A stretch of 64,000 nucleotides of DNA from an uncultured Pelagibacteraceae bacterium (GTDB lineage Bacteria > Pseudomonadota > Alphaproteobacteria > Pelagibacterales > Pelagibacteraceae). The stretch is from NCBI GenBank assembly GCA_902578775.1, contig CACHEF010000001.1:62001-126000 (forward strand), written 5' to 3'. How positions within the stretch are numbered: the stretch's first letter is position 1; each line of letters begins with the position of its first letter. Positions 38,238 through 45,944 of this stretch are shown piece after piece. The notes under the pieces were generated by a model. That model saw only the letters and a list, made by a program, of their open reading frames with translations. It ran no database searches and was not told the DNA's origin. Position numbers and translations under genes: made by a program.

Positions 38238-38984
38238 TTATTTTTTATATTTTCTCATTGCTGCATTAGCTAATATCAAATTCGGATCTAAAAAAATTTT
38301 TGATGTCTTAATATTTTTAAAAGACTTATAAGCAAAAATAGCAATTGGTAATTCTGTACAACCAAGAATTATTTTTTTGCATCCTTTTTTTATTAAAAAA
38401 TTAATTGAAGGCTTGATAACTTTGTTAGCATCATTCACTTTACCCATTTTCACAAGCTGAATTGCTTTATTTACTGATTTTTTTTGAAGGGAATGATTAG
38501 GAAAAATAAGATTATATCTTTTGTCAAAAAATTTATTATAAATCCCTGTGTATAAAGTTCCTTCAGTCGCAAGCAAACCTATTGTTGAATTTTTTTTACA
38601 ATTTTTTAAAGTATAATTAAAAACTTCTTTGGGCATATTAATTATAGGTAAATCAATTTTTTTTTGTAAATCATTAAACCAAAAATGAGCTGTATTACAT
38701 GGTATAACAATAAATTTACATTTACTTTTCTTGAGTACCCTGCAACCTTCTAATAAACTTTTTAATACAAGAGAATATTTTTTTTCACTTTTTTTATTAC
38801 TTAACCTATTTGATAAATTTTTAGTTTGGACTCCAATTGACTCAGGTCTGCCAGGGATATTTGATTTATTATAAAGTAAAAATAATGGATATTCCTGATC
38901 AATTCTGCCTCTATTTAAAATTGCTAACTTGTTGCAGAAATCAAGTCCAGCTTGCGTACCCATTCCTCCTAAAATACCAATCAT
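38238..38984 (-). CDS. Aspartate/glutamate racemase family protein
   Basis: A 248-residue member of the Asp/Glu racemase family. The two catalytic cysteines are in VIPCNTAHFW and ILGCTELPIAIF, and the N-terminus MIGILGGMGTQAGLDF is typical. These cofactor-independent enzymes interconvert D- and L-aspartate or glutamate or related acids. Flanked by a small cupin and a 145-residue unknown protein in the same direction. Function in cell-wall or D-amino-acid metabolism is possible; the substrate cannot be decided here. Confidence 0.85.
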   Translation of the reverse strand: MIGILGGMGTQAGLDFCNKLAILNRGRIDQEYPLFLLYNKSNIPGRPESIGVQTKNLSNRLSNKKSEKKYSLVLKSLLEGCRVLKKSKCKFIVIPCNTAHFWFNDLQKKIDLPIINMPKEVFNYTLKNCKKNSTIGLLATEGTLYTGIYNKFFDKRYNLIFPNHSLQKKSVNKAIQLVKMGKVNDANKVIKPSINFLIKKGCKKIILGCTELPIAIFAYKSFKNIKTSKIFLDPNLILANAAMRKYKK

Positions 38985-38991
38985 AATTTAA

Positions 38992-39345
38992 TTATTTTTT
39001 ATTTATTCGATTGTTTTTTCCTCTCATAAAAGTCAAAATTAAACAACCTTTTTCTGTGAAAGAGTAATGACTACTATTAGGTTCGTAAGAAACAAAGTCT
39101 CCTTTTTTAAAAATAGTACCATCAGAATCTATTAATTCACCATCTAGTATTAAAAATTCTTCATGACCAGAATGAATATGTGGAATTGTTTTAGTGCCTG
39201 GCTCTAATTTTGAAATATAACTTCCAAAATTTGTTTTCTCATCAAAACTAATTTTATGCCAGGTCCAACCATTAATCGGTGTTCCATATTTATCAAATGG
39301 TTCAAATTTAAGATTATCTAATTTTGTTATTTTCCTTTTACCCAT
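38992..39345 (-). CDS. Small cupin protein
   Basis: A 117-residue cupin with the metal site PHIHSGHEEFLILDGEL and a later histidine in SSHYSFTEKG, so a His3Glu metal centre is likely intact. ChrR-like and DUF-type cupins share this pattern. The basic N-terminus (MGKRKITKLDNLK) may be cytoplasmic. It heads a run with the racemase and a 145-residue unknown. Unlike the 26841-27215 cupin it lacks the DddK tyrosine context, so it should not be called a DMSP lyase. Confidence 0.7.
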   Translation of the reverse strand: MGKRKITKLDNLKFEPFDKYGTPINGWTWHKISFDEKTNFGSYISKLEPGTKTIPHIHSGHEEFLILDGELIDSDGTIFKKGDFVSYEPNSSHYSFTEKGCLILTFMRGKNNRINKK

Positions 39346-39361
39346 AAATAAAAGAATAGAT

Positions 39362-39420
39362 TATTGGCTATAAAAATAAAATAAATCTGTATTAAAGATT
39401 TGAATTATATATAGCCAATA
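39362..39420 (-). other. Nested inverted repeat between cspA and the cupin gene
   Basis: An 11-bp outer stem tattggctata (39362-39372) / tatagccaata (39410-39420) encloses an inner hairpin aaatct (39383-39388) / agattt (39396-39401). On the minus strand it lies 17 bases after the cspA stop and 17 bases before the cupin ATG. It may be the cspA terminator or 3' stabiliser, or a structured leader for the cupin gene. No T-run follows it closely. Confidence 0.5.
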
Positions 39421-39436
39421 TTTGATATTATGAAAA

Positions 39437-39643
39437 TTATGCAGTTTTTAAGTTAACTGCTGAAGGACCTTTAGGACCATCTTCAACATCGAAAGTCAAA
39501 GCTTGACCCTCATCTAAACCGTTCATACCAGCATCTCTTACTGCTGAAACATGTACAAAAACATCTTTTTCTTTATCTTCTCTTTCAATAAAACCAAAAC
39601 CTTTGGTTGGATTGAACCATTTTACTTTACCTTGTAGACTCAT
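39437..39643 (-). CDS. cspA: Cold-shock protein
   Basis: A 68-residue cold-shock domain protein with RNP1 [10 protein letters not shown] and RNP2 VFVHVSAV, starting [19 protein letters not shown]. CspA-type proteins bind single-stranded RNA and act as RNA chaperones. It stands alone, with a 118-base upstream region that holds a short palindrome and a downstream nested hairpin. Very likely highly expressed. Confidence 0.95.
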   Translation of the reverse strand: MSLQGKVKWFNPTKGFGFIEREDKEKDVFVHVSAVRDAGMNGLDEGQALTFDVEDGPKGPSAVNLKTA

Positions 39644-39676
39644 ATTTATCTTCTTACTTTTTGTTATATTAATTTA

Positions 39677-39694
39677 TTACTTATAATTAAGTAA
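39677..39694 (-). repeat. Palindrome in the cspA leader
   Basis: A perfect 7-bp inverted repeat ttactta / taagtaa with a four-base centre, located 34-51 bases upstream of the cspA ATG. It could be an operator or a leader hairpin. AT-rich palindromes are common in this genome, so significance is uncertain. Confidence 0.3.
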
Positions 39695-39761
39695 CATTGG
39701 GTTTCTTTAGAAAATTACGAGTTTTGTCAACTAAATATATTAAAATATAACTATAAAAGTT

Positions 39762-40229
39762 CTAATTGTTGTCTAAAAGTTTAGTTAAATAGAGCGAATT
39801 AATGTCTTCTTCATAATGGGCAAAAGGCTTACAAGGCTTAAATCCACAATTATCAAAAAGTTTTCTAGCTGGAGCAAAAAAATTACTTGACCCTGTTTCA
39901 ATACTTAATCTTTTAATATTAAGTTTTTTTGCCTCATTAATTAGATGATTGACTATTTTTATACCATTACCTTTACCTTTAAAATTTTCATGTATTCTAA
40001 TAGATTTAAATTCACCATGATTTTTATCAAGAAATTTTAAAGCACCGCACCCCATTAATTTATTTTCTTCCCATAAACTCCAAAATTTTATAGAGGGTAT
40101 CTTCAGCCCAGGAATATCCAGAACATGAGCACTACCCTCAGGAGAGGCAGCTCTTAATTCGATAAAATGTTTTTTTAAAAGTTGATTGACTTCTGGATGA
40201 TCAAAATTTCCTTCGATTGATTTAATCAT
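39762..40229 (-). CDS. GNAT-family N-acetyltransferase
   Basis: A 155-residue GNAT protein. The acetyl-CoA motif HENFKGKGNGIKIVNHLINEA is clear (about residues 82-102), followed by beta-strand ETGSSNFFAPARKLFDNCGF, matching YsnE-type acetyltransferases. It overlaps or abuts purK (0-base gap) in the same direction. Substrate unknown; small-molecule amine acetylation is probable. Confidence 0.8.
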   Translation of the reverse strand: MIKSIEGNFDHPEVNQLLKKHFIELRAASPEGSAHVLDIPGLKIPSIKFWSLWEENKLMGCGALKFLDKNHGEFKSIRIHENFKGKGNGIKIVNHLINEAKKLNIKRLSIETGSSNFFAPARKLFDNCGFKPCKPFAHYEEDINSLYLTKLLDNN

Positions 40230-41276
40230 TTATTTTAAAGTTGTTAAGTGGCCCATCTTTCTTTTTTCTTTAATATCTTTTTTAAGATAATCAAAGAGAA
40301 ATTGATTATTATCGAGTTTAGGGTTTTCACGATAAGGGATAATTTGATCACCAATAAGATTAATCATTTCGGCATTATATAATTTTTTAATAGGTATTTG
40401 TTCTAAAGAACAAACAGCTCTAATATGATTTTCAAATTGACTTATGTTATATGCATTTATTGTTAAATGACCTGAGTTATGTACTCTTGGTGCAATTTCG
40501 TTAACATATAAATTGTCGTTTCGATCAATAAAAAATTCAACGCATAAAGTTCCTATATATTTTAATTCTTCAGCAATCAAAATTGCCCATTCTTTAGATT
40601 GAAAAAAAATTTTTTTACTTATTTCAGCAGGAATTTTAGAATACCTTAAAATTTGATTTTCATGGCTGTTTTCTATTGGCTCATAAACCTCATACTTATT
40701 ATTGTTAAATCGAGTAATAATTACTGATATTTCTTTTTTGAGTTTCACTAACTTTTCTAAAATATATTCATTACTAAAATCTATATCTAAAGAATTAATT
40801 GTATCTATATTTTTAATTGGATATTGTCCTTTTCCATCATACCCCATAGTAGTTGTTTTAAGAATGCCTGGTAAAAAATCATCTAACGGTAATAAATCTT
40901 GTTTATTTTTAACGTGAACATATCTTGTTGTTCTAATATTAAGCTTATTTATAAAATCTTTTTCTGCTAGTCGGTGTTGTATCAAACGATTAATAGATGG
41001 TTTAGGTAAGATAATTTTTAATTTGTTTAGTTCATTTAATGTTTCGAATGGAATATTTTCAAACTCATAAGTAATTACTTCTACTTTTTTAGCAAAATTA
41101 TATAACTTTTCCTTATCATTATATGCACCAAATATGAACTCGTCACAGAAATTTTGTGCTGGAGCATCTTGATCATCACTGTAAACTAAAGTTTTAATAT
41201 CTAGTTTTTTTGCAGCAACCGAAAGCATACTTCCTAACTGACCACCTCCAAGTATCCCAAGTGTAATTGTAGACAT
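40230..41276 (-). CDS. purK: N5-carboxyaminoimidazole ribonucleotide synthase
   Basis: A 348-residue ATP-grasp enzyme with GILGGGQLGSMLSVAAKKL at the start and the ATP-grasp motif LCVEFFIDRNDNLYVNEIAPRVHNSGH. PurK makes N5-CAIR from AIR, ATP and bicarbonate in purine synthesis, passing it to PurE encoded just upstream. The purE stop and purK start overlap by one base, so the two are coupled. Normal length. Confidence 0.93.
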   Translation of the reverse strand: MSTITLGILGGGQLGSMLSVAAKKLDIKTLVYSDDQDAPAQNFCDEFIFGAYNDKEKLYNFAKKVEVITYEFENIPFETLNELNKLKIILPKPSINRLIQHRLAEKDFINKLNIRTTRYVHVKNKQDLLPLDDFLPGILKTTTMGYDGKGQYPIKNIDTINSLDIDFSNEYILEKLVKLKKEISVIITRFNNNKYEVYEPIENSHENQILRYSKIPAEISKKIFFQSKEWAILIAEELKYIGTLCVEFFIDRNDNLYVNEIAPRVHNSGHLTINAYNISQFENHIRAVCSLEQIPIKKLYNAEMINLIGDQIIPYRENPKLDNNQFLFDYLKKDIKEKRKMGHLTTLK

Positions 41277-41767
41277 TATTTAGGATTTTTTTTCACTGAT
41301 TTGGCTTGATCAAGCCTCCAGTTTTTTAATTTATTTTTTATTTTTAAATTATTATTAGCTATTATTGATGAGGCGAGTAAAGCAGCATTTATTGCTCCAT
41401 CCTCACCAATCGCAAGACTTCCAACAGGAATTCCTTTAGGCATTTGAACAATCGACAATAAACTGTCCAAACCTTTTAATATTTTACTCTCAATAGGAAC
41501 ACCTAATACTGGTATCGAGGTCAATGCAGCAATCATTCCTGGTAAGTGTGCTGAACCACCGGCTCCAGCAATGATAACTCCTATATTATTTTTTTCTGCA
41601 TTTAATGCGTACTCATACATTCTTTTAGGTGTTCTATGAGCTGAAATAATCTTTGTTTCATACGAAACACCTAAATTTTTTAATACTTTTTCACATTGTT
41701 TCATGGTTTTGTAATCAGATTGACTACCCATAACAATTGATACTTTCAAAGTCTTATTTTTATTCAT
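41276..41767 (-). CDS. purE: N5-carboxyaminoimidazole ribonucleotide mutase
   Basis: A 163-residue class I PurE with [15 protein letters not shown], the active-site region [13 protein letters not shown] (catalytic His) and [24 protein letters not shown]. It converts N5-CAIR to CAIR. Directly upstream of purK with one-base overlap. The first gene of a purE-purK-GNAT run on the minus strand. Confidence 0.95.
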   Translation of the reverse strand: MNKNKTLKVSIVMGSQSDYKTMKQCEKVLKNLGVSYETKIISAHRTPKRMYEYALNAEKNNIGVIIAGAGGSAHLPGMIAALTSIPVLGVPIESKILKGLDSLLSIVQMPKGIPVGSLAIGEDGAINAALLASSIIANNNLKIKNKLKNWRLDQAKSVKKNPK

Positions 41768-41862
41768 AGTTTAAGAGAATCTTTATTTCAAAATATAGTT
41801 AAAATTTCAATAAAATTAATAGAAATTGAAAATACATGTTGATATGGTTTATCTATAAAACC

Positions 41863-42828
41863 ATGAACTATAAAATAGATAACCTTCAGTATTGCAATTG
41901 GTCTCGACAAATTTTTGAGATTAATAGAGAAGCAAAATTAGATGCTGTACATGTCACCATAGTTTATCATGAAGACTACAACGAATTACTTATTGAAAAA
42001 GAAAAATGGGAAAAGTTATTTAAAGAAAACTCAGATTTAATATTTTTAGGCAATAATTTTGAAGATATTGATAAGGCACATAAAGAAAATAAAACTGCAA
42101 TTTTTTTTGGTTTTCAAAATTGTTCACCTATAGAGGACGATATTAATCTGGTTGAAAAAGTTCATGAAATTGGATGTCGATTTATGCAACTTACTTATAA
42201 CAATCAATCATTGTTAGCAACTGGTTGTTATGAAAAAAATGATAGTGGCGTAACTAATTTTGGAAGAGAAACAATTAAAGAGATGAATAGAGTTGGAATA
42301 GTTATTGACATGTCTCATTCAGCAGAAAAAAGCACTTATGATGCAATTGAAATCAGTGAAAAACCAATAGCTATTACTCATGCAAACCCAGCTTTTTGGC
42401 ATCCTGCAAAAAGAAATAAATCTAATGATTTACTTAAAACCTTAAGCGAAAGTGGAGGGATGTTGGGTCTCTCTTTATATCCACACCATTTGAAAAATAA
42501 TACTGAATGCACATTGGAAAGTTTTTGTGAAATGACTGCAAGAACGGCAGAAATAATGAATGTAAAAAATATAGGCATTGGTTCTGACCTTTGTTTAGAG
42601 CATCCAGATAGTGTTGTTGAATGGATGAGAAATGGAACTTGGTCAAAAAGTAAAAATTATGGTGAAGGGTCAAAAAAGAAACCTGGTTTCCCAAAACAGC
42701 CTAATTGGTTTAAAGATGCAAGAGGTTTTGAAAATTTAGAAAAGGGATTAAAAAAAATTGGGTTTTCTGAAGATGAGACTAATGGCATACTTGGTAACAA
42801 CTGGTTTAATTTTTATAAAGGTATTTAA
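41863..42828 (+). CDS. M19 membrane-dipeptidase-like protein lacking two metal-site motifs
   Basis: A 321-residue protein from the ATG at 41863; an upstream in-frame ATG at 41836 would add nine residues. The M19 fold is supported by VGIVIDMSHSAEKSTYDAIE, AITHANPAFW and GIGSDLCLEHPD, keeping the later histidines and the aspartate. The early HxD pair is absent and the bridging glutamate position reads FFGFQNCSP, with Gln in place of Glu. From memory, dipeptidase-like proteins next to dimethylglycine and betaine genes in Pseudomonas share this FQN variant, so it may be a non-peptidase hydrolase of methylated-compound metabolism. A 7-bp inverted repeat covers the ATG. It abuts the next gene without a gap. 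Confidence 0.75.
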   Translation: MNYKIDNLQYCNWSRQIFEINREAKLDAVHVTIVYHEDYNELLIEKEKWEKLFKENSDLIFLGNNFEDIDKAHKENKTAIFFGFQNCSPIEDDINLVEKVHEIGCRFMQLTYNNQSLLATGCYEKNDSGVTNFGRETIKEMNRVGIVIDMSHSAEKSTYDAIEISEKPIAITHANPAFWHPAKRNKSNDLLKTLSESGGMLGLSLYPHHLKNNTECTLESFCEMTARTAEIMNVKNIGIGSDLCLEHPDSVVEWMRNGTWSKSKNYGEGSKKKPGFPKQPNWFKDARGFENLEKGLKKIGFSEDETNGILGNNWFNFYKGI

Positions 42829-44484
42829 ATGCAAATTCAGCTAAGAGATCCAAACAAAATCATGAAATTATCAAGACTTGGATCATTTCATCAGTCTAAA
42901 TTATCTTTTTTGAGAAGTTTTTTGGATGAATTTAAAGACTGGGATTACAAAAATGATTTATTTGATTTAGATAAAAATGGGTATGGTACTGCAGTTTATT
43001 CATTTAGGAAAAAAGAAAGAATCTATTCTTTAGTTTGCTTTGCAAACAAAATAAATGATGATGAAAGATCAGATAGAGTCATTGCTACTAAGTGGGATGC
43101 TGCTTTCACATTACATGATGGCCCACCGTCTAAAAAAGATATTGAAAGATTAAGAAATGAAGTTCCAAAACAAGAAGTAGGCAGATTATCTTATAAGGAA
43201 CTAACTCTTTCCAGAGCCAATAGATCCGTAAGAGTATTCAATTATGTAGTAGATAGTTTAAGTAAAGGCTCTCAGCCCGATTTAGATATTTTAGAAAAAG
43301 TTGGGTATCTTTATAGAACTACAGCTGTTTATGGTTCTGGAAAGTTTGGTCTTGCAGACAGATTTAGAATTAAGAACAGAGAGGAAATTAATGGACCATT
43401 TAGACTAGAAATGATGCTAGTTTATTTAGTAAGGCAATTCACATTTGACCAAGTAAATCACGTTGCAAAAAATAAAAATCCAAAATCTGCTGTAAAACTT
43501 GATCCCAAAATTTGTAAAAAATTAGGAATTGGAAATTCTACAGGCTTAGGTATGGCCCCATTTATTGTAAATCACCCAACTTTATTAAATAATTGGATTT
43601 TAAGTAGAGAAATTGCTTTAAAAAAAATTAGAGAGATAAAAAAAGTAAATTTAAATGAAATAAAAATTTTTAAAAAATGCCTTAAAAATTCAATTAAAAT
43701 TATATCAAGCTGGAATACTGATAGTGAATATCAAAAAAATAAAATAAATTCTCTTTTTAAAAATATTCAAAAATTTTTAAAATTTATTGAAGAAGAGTTT
43801 GATTTTGAAATAGATTTTCCTCTTAATGAAGTTTACTTATGGGTAGAAAAAAATACTTGTGAAGAATGCATAGAATATGTTGTTTCAATGATGTTGGAGC
43901 CATTTGACAATATTACAAAACCACTTGTAAATGGAATGAGTTCAGATGAGGATGAATATTTTACTATACCTACAAATCGAACAGTTAAAGATTTAAGAAA
44001 TATTATTGAAAAAAGATATCCCGATATACTAAAAATAAATTTTGAAAAAAAAGAAAATTTTAAAAATTTTTGGTTTATTTCAAAAAATAAAGAAGAGCCA
44101 AGATATGCTGATAGATTCGATGAAGAAGGTTCAGAATTAGAACAACCACTTGCAATTGCTAGAGACGTCAAAAAATTGTATGATCAGCTTTTAGTTTCAA
44201 AGAATAGCTTAACAATTGATAAATTTTTAATTGCAAATAATGACTTAAGACATGTTATTAGAAGAGCTTTTATAATTGAAAAATTTCCTTACTCAGAAAT
44301 TCAAGATAATACTATAGGTGAAAAAGTAATTCCAATTGATATGCTCAGATTAAAGCTATCTTTTTTTGGTGCTTTAAAATTTGATCCTAGATCAGATAAG
44401 TGGCTAAGAATTTGTATGTTTCAAGGTGCTCCATTACCAAATGATTTAAAAAATTTTGATCATCACTGGGTTTACAATTATTAA
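42829..44484 (+). CDS. Large protein of unknown function (551 residues)
   Basis: Begins immediately after the M19-like gene (zero gap) with ATG MQIQLRDPNKIMKLSRLGSF. No signal or membrane helix is apparent. Noteworthy parts: YGTAVYSFRKKERIYSLVCF near residue 50, ATKWDAAFTLHDG near 85, a basic helix near 140, the glycine-rich GIGNSTGLGMAPFIVNHP near 240, a Lys-rich helical region about 270-330, a CEEC pair near 345, and the C-terminal FFGALKFDPRSDKWLRICMFQGAPLP. I cannot assign a family. The conserved-looking motifs and full-length clean frame argue for a real enzyme or scaffold. It is coupled to a DUF3726-type gene by a short gap. Confidence 0.85.
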   Translation: MQIQLRDPNKIMKLSRLGSFHQSKLSFLRSFLDEFKDWDYKNDLFDLDKNGYGTAVYSFRKKERIYSLVCFANKINDDERSDRVIATKWDAAFTLHDGPPSKKDIERLRNEVPKQEVGRLSYKELTLSRANRSVRVFNYVVDSLSKGSQPDLDILEKVGYLYRTTAVYGSGKFGLADRFRIKNREEINGPFRLEMMLVYLVRQFTFDQVNHVAKNKNPKSAVKLDPKICKKLGIGNSTGLGMAPFIVNHPTLLNNWILSREIALKKIREIKKVNLNEIKIFKKCLKNSIKIISSWNTDSEYQKNKINSLFKNIQKFLKFIEEEFDFEIDFPLNEVYLWVEKNTCEECIEYVVSMMLEPFDNITKPLVNGMSSDEDEYFTIPTNRTVKDLRNIIEKRYPDILKINFEKKENFKNFWFISKNKEEPRYADRFDEEGSELEQPLAIARDVKKLYDQLLVSKNSLTIDKFLIANNDLRHVIRRAFIIEKFPYSEIQDNTIGEKVIPIDMLRLKLSFFGALKFDPRSDKWLRICMFQGAPLPNDLKNFDHHWVYNY

Positions 44485-44492
44485 AATTAAGA

Positions 44493-45104
44493 ATGAAATC
44501 TTTGAGTGAAATAGATACTACATCAAAACGAGCAAGTAGAGCTGTAGGATTTTCATGGGGAGTTGCAGAGGAAATAGGAAAAAACATTCGTTTACTTGAA
44601 TTATTTGGTCTAGAGGGCATTAAGACTTTAAATCAATATTATAAATTGAGAAAAAATCAAAAATTTGAAAATGTGAATCTAATAAATGAAAATAATCACT
44701 CTGAAAAATATCCATTTTGTCCAATCACATTAGGTCTTAATTTTCTTGATCAAATAAGAGGCATTGAAAAATTTGAAAAGATTATATTTAATAATGTTTC
44801 TTATCCTTTATTAATTTTACCTTTTTTAAGTAGAAGCTCTGAAGTAATTGGAAAAAAAATTAAACTAAAATTTAATGATATTGCGTTTTTGTTAAATCTT
44901 AATGTCAATATTAGATCAAATTTATCAAATCAAAGCTTTCCTGAGTTTGCTAAGAAAGTAGAAATAAATTTTTTAGAAAATAAAGATAATTTTTCTCAGC
45001 AAGAATGGGAAAGTTTATATAAACTATCTGAAGAAACGTTTGTTGATGAAACTGATAGCTTAAAACAAAATGCTGCTGGTGCAGGGTTAACTGATAATGA
45101 CTGA
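44493..45104 (+). CDS. Probable DUF3726-family protein
   Basis: A 203-residue protein. The start MKSLSEIDTTSKRASRAVGF followed by SWGVAEEIGKNIRLLELFGL resembles DUF3726 proteins, which have unknown function. The centre reads PFCPITLGLNFLDQ and the tail is DSLKQNAAGAGLTDND, where a serine/asparagine-rich AGAGLTD end may be conserved. It starts 8 bases after the 551-residue protein gene and its stop overlaps the next small ATG by 8 bases, so it belongs to the same transcript. Family call is from memory of the N-terminal pattern. Confidence 0.7.
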   Translation: MKSLSEIDTTSKRASRAVGFSWGVAEEIGKNIRLLELFGLEGIKTLNQYYKLRKNQKFENVNLINENNHSEKYPFCPITLGLNFLDQIRGIEKFEKIIFNNVSYPLLILPFLSRSSEVIGKKIKLKFNDIAFLLNLNVNIRSNLSNQSFPEFAKKVEINFLENKDNFSQQEWESLYKLSEETFVDETDSLKQNAAGAGLTDND

Positions 45105-45267
45105 AAATAGAGATAAAATTTTTCCTAATGACAATGACGTAAGAGATTTAGACAATATTTGTGATGAATGTAAAGAAGAACATGAGAGTGTATCCCATAA
45201 TTTAATATTAATGGGATTTAAAATCTGTAATACTTGCAGAACCGCAAAAACAATATTTCCAATTTAG
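45097..45267 (+). CDS. 56-residue zinc-ribbon peptide
   Basis: A short frame starting at the ATG at 45097, overlapping the preceding stop by 8 bases. It carries two Cys pairs: CDEC at residues 22-25 and CNTC at residues 44-47, with a histidine pair between, so a zinc ribbon is likely. The sequence is acidic before and basic after the second pair. It ends four bases inside the convergent YIP1 gene. Too short for routine gene finding, yet the perfectly spaced Cys pairs and coupling make a real gene likely. It could be a partner of the DUF3726 protein. Confidence 0.75.
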   Translation: MTENRDKIFPNDNDVRDLDNICDECKEEHESVSHNLILMGFKICNTCRTAKTIFPI

Positions 45268-45806
45268 ATATTATTAACAGGCAAAACATTCATTCTACTC
45301 ATTACGAAGGAAATAGATAAAAATGCAATTATCAAGAAAGATAAAAATACAACTCCAAATGATTTTAAATTAGATTTTAAATTTAATATTTGTTTTGTTG
45401 AAATTATTAAAGCCGCAAAAATCCAAAATTGAGTAAGAAATATGATTGGGATCATTAGTTCGGGAGTTACAGCAAAAAATCTCATCAGGCCAGGAGCATG
45501 TGCAAATCCAACTGCAGTTAAAACTTTTTTAAAAGATACTTTAGTTTGTTTATCAGGAAAAAGTTTTACACCTATTACATAAATAAAAATTCCCCAAACT
45601 AACCAGGTAATTATTGCTGTTAGACCAGACATTGCAACAGCTGTTTTGATTATAGTATTTGCAGCTACCGCACCAGCAATACCATCTAAAATCATTATTA
45701 TCCCCGCAAAATAAATTGCAGCTTCTCCAAAATTTTTATTATCACTGTATAAGGTTTTGTCTAATTTTATTGATTTAAAAATTATATTTAAAAATTCACC
45801 AAACAT
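45264..45806 (-). CDS. YIP1-family membrane protein
   Basis: A 180-residue protein with about five hydrophobic helices: about 27-46, 53-78, 93-107, 115-136 and 148-168. The pattern of a short soluble N-terminus and the motif FKKVLTAVGFAHAPGLMRFF in the centre is like YIP1-domain proteins. Function in bacteria is unknown. It is preceded by a 34-codon membrane peptide whose stop overlaps this ATG (TAATG), so the pair is coupled. Its 3' end overlaps the zinc-ribbon gene by four bases. Confidence 0.75.
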   Translation of the reverse strand: MFGEFLNIIFKSIKLDKTLYSDNKNFGEAAIYFAGIIMILDGIAGAVAANTIIKTAVAMSGLTAIITWLVWGIFIYVIGVKLFPDKQTKVSFKKVLTAVGFAHAPGLMRFFAVTPELMIPIIFLTQFWIFAALIISTKQILNLKSNLKSFGVVFLSFLIIAFLSISFVMSRMNVLPVNNI

Positions 45807-45910
45807 TATTTTTTTCTATTTTTTTGTTCTTTGTATGAAACAATTAGTGGGAAGATTATTAAAGCAATTATTATAATAATGCAAACTGCTATTAAGAAAC
45901 TCTTAGTCAT
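45806..45910 (-). CDS. 34-residue membrane peptide coupled to the YIP1-like gene
   Basis: A short frame from the ATG at 45910: MTKSFLIAVCIIIIIALIIF, then PLIVSYKEQKNRKK, that is one hydrophobic helix and a basic tail. The TAA stop shares one base with the YIP1-like ATG. A strong hairpin lies directly before the ATG. Small single-helix peptides next to membrane protein genes are common, but this one could also be non-coding leader sequence. Confidence 0.5.
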   Translation of the reverse strand: MTKSFLIAVCIIIIIALIIFPLIVSYKEQKNRKK

Positions 45911-45911
45911 T

Positions 45912-45938
45912 TTAGGGGAAGTATAACACTTCCCCTAA
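45912..45938 (-). terminator. Strong hairpin after the DmdA-like gene
   Basis: A perfect 11-bp stem ttaggggaagt / acttcccctaa with a five-base loop, placed six bases after the stop of the DmdA-like gene. It is GC-rich for this genome. On the minus strand no T-run follows; instead the ATG of a 34-codon frame comes two bases later. It may be a terminator without a U-tract, an mRNA 3' stabiliser, or a translation-limiting hairpin. Confidence 0.5.
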
Positions 45939-45944
45939 GTTAAG

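Noticed and set aside
38992-39345. Second DMSP lyase cupin
   Set aside because: The His3Glu metal site is present, but the tyrosine and flanking pattern specific to DddK are absent, so a DMSP role is not supported.
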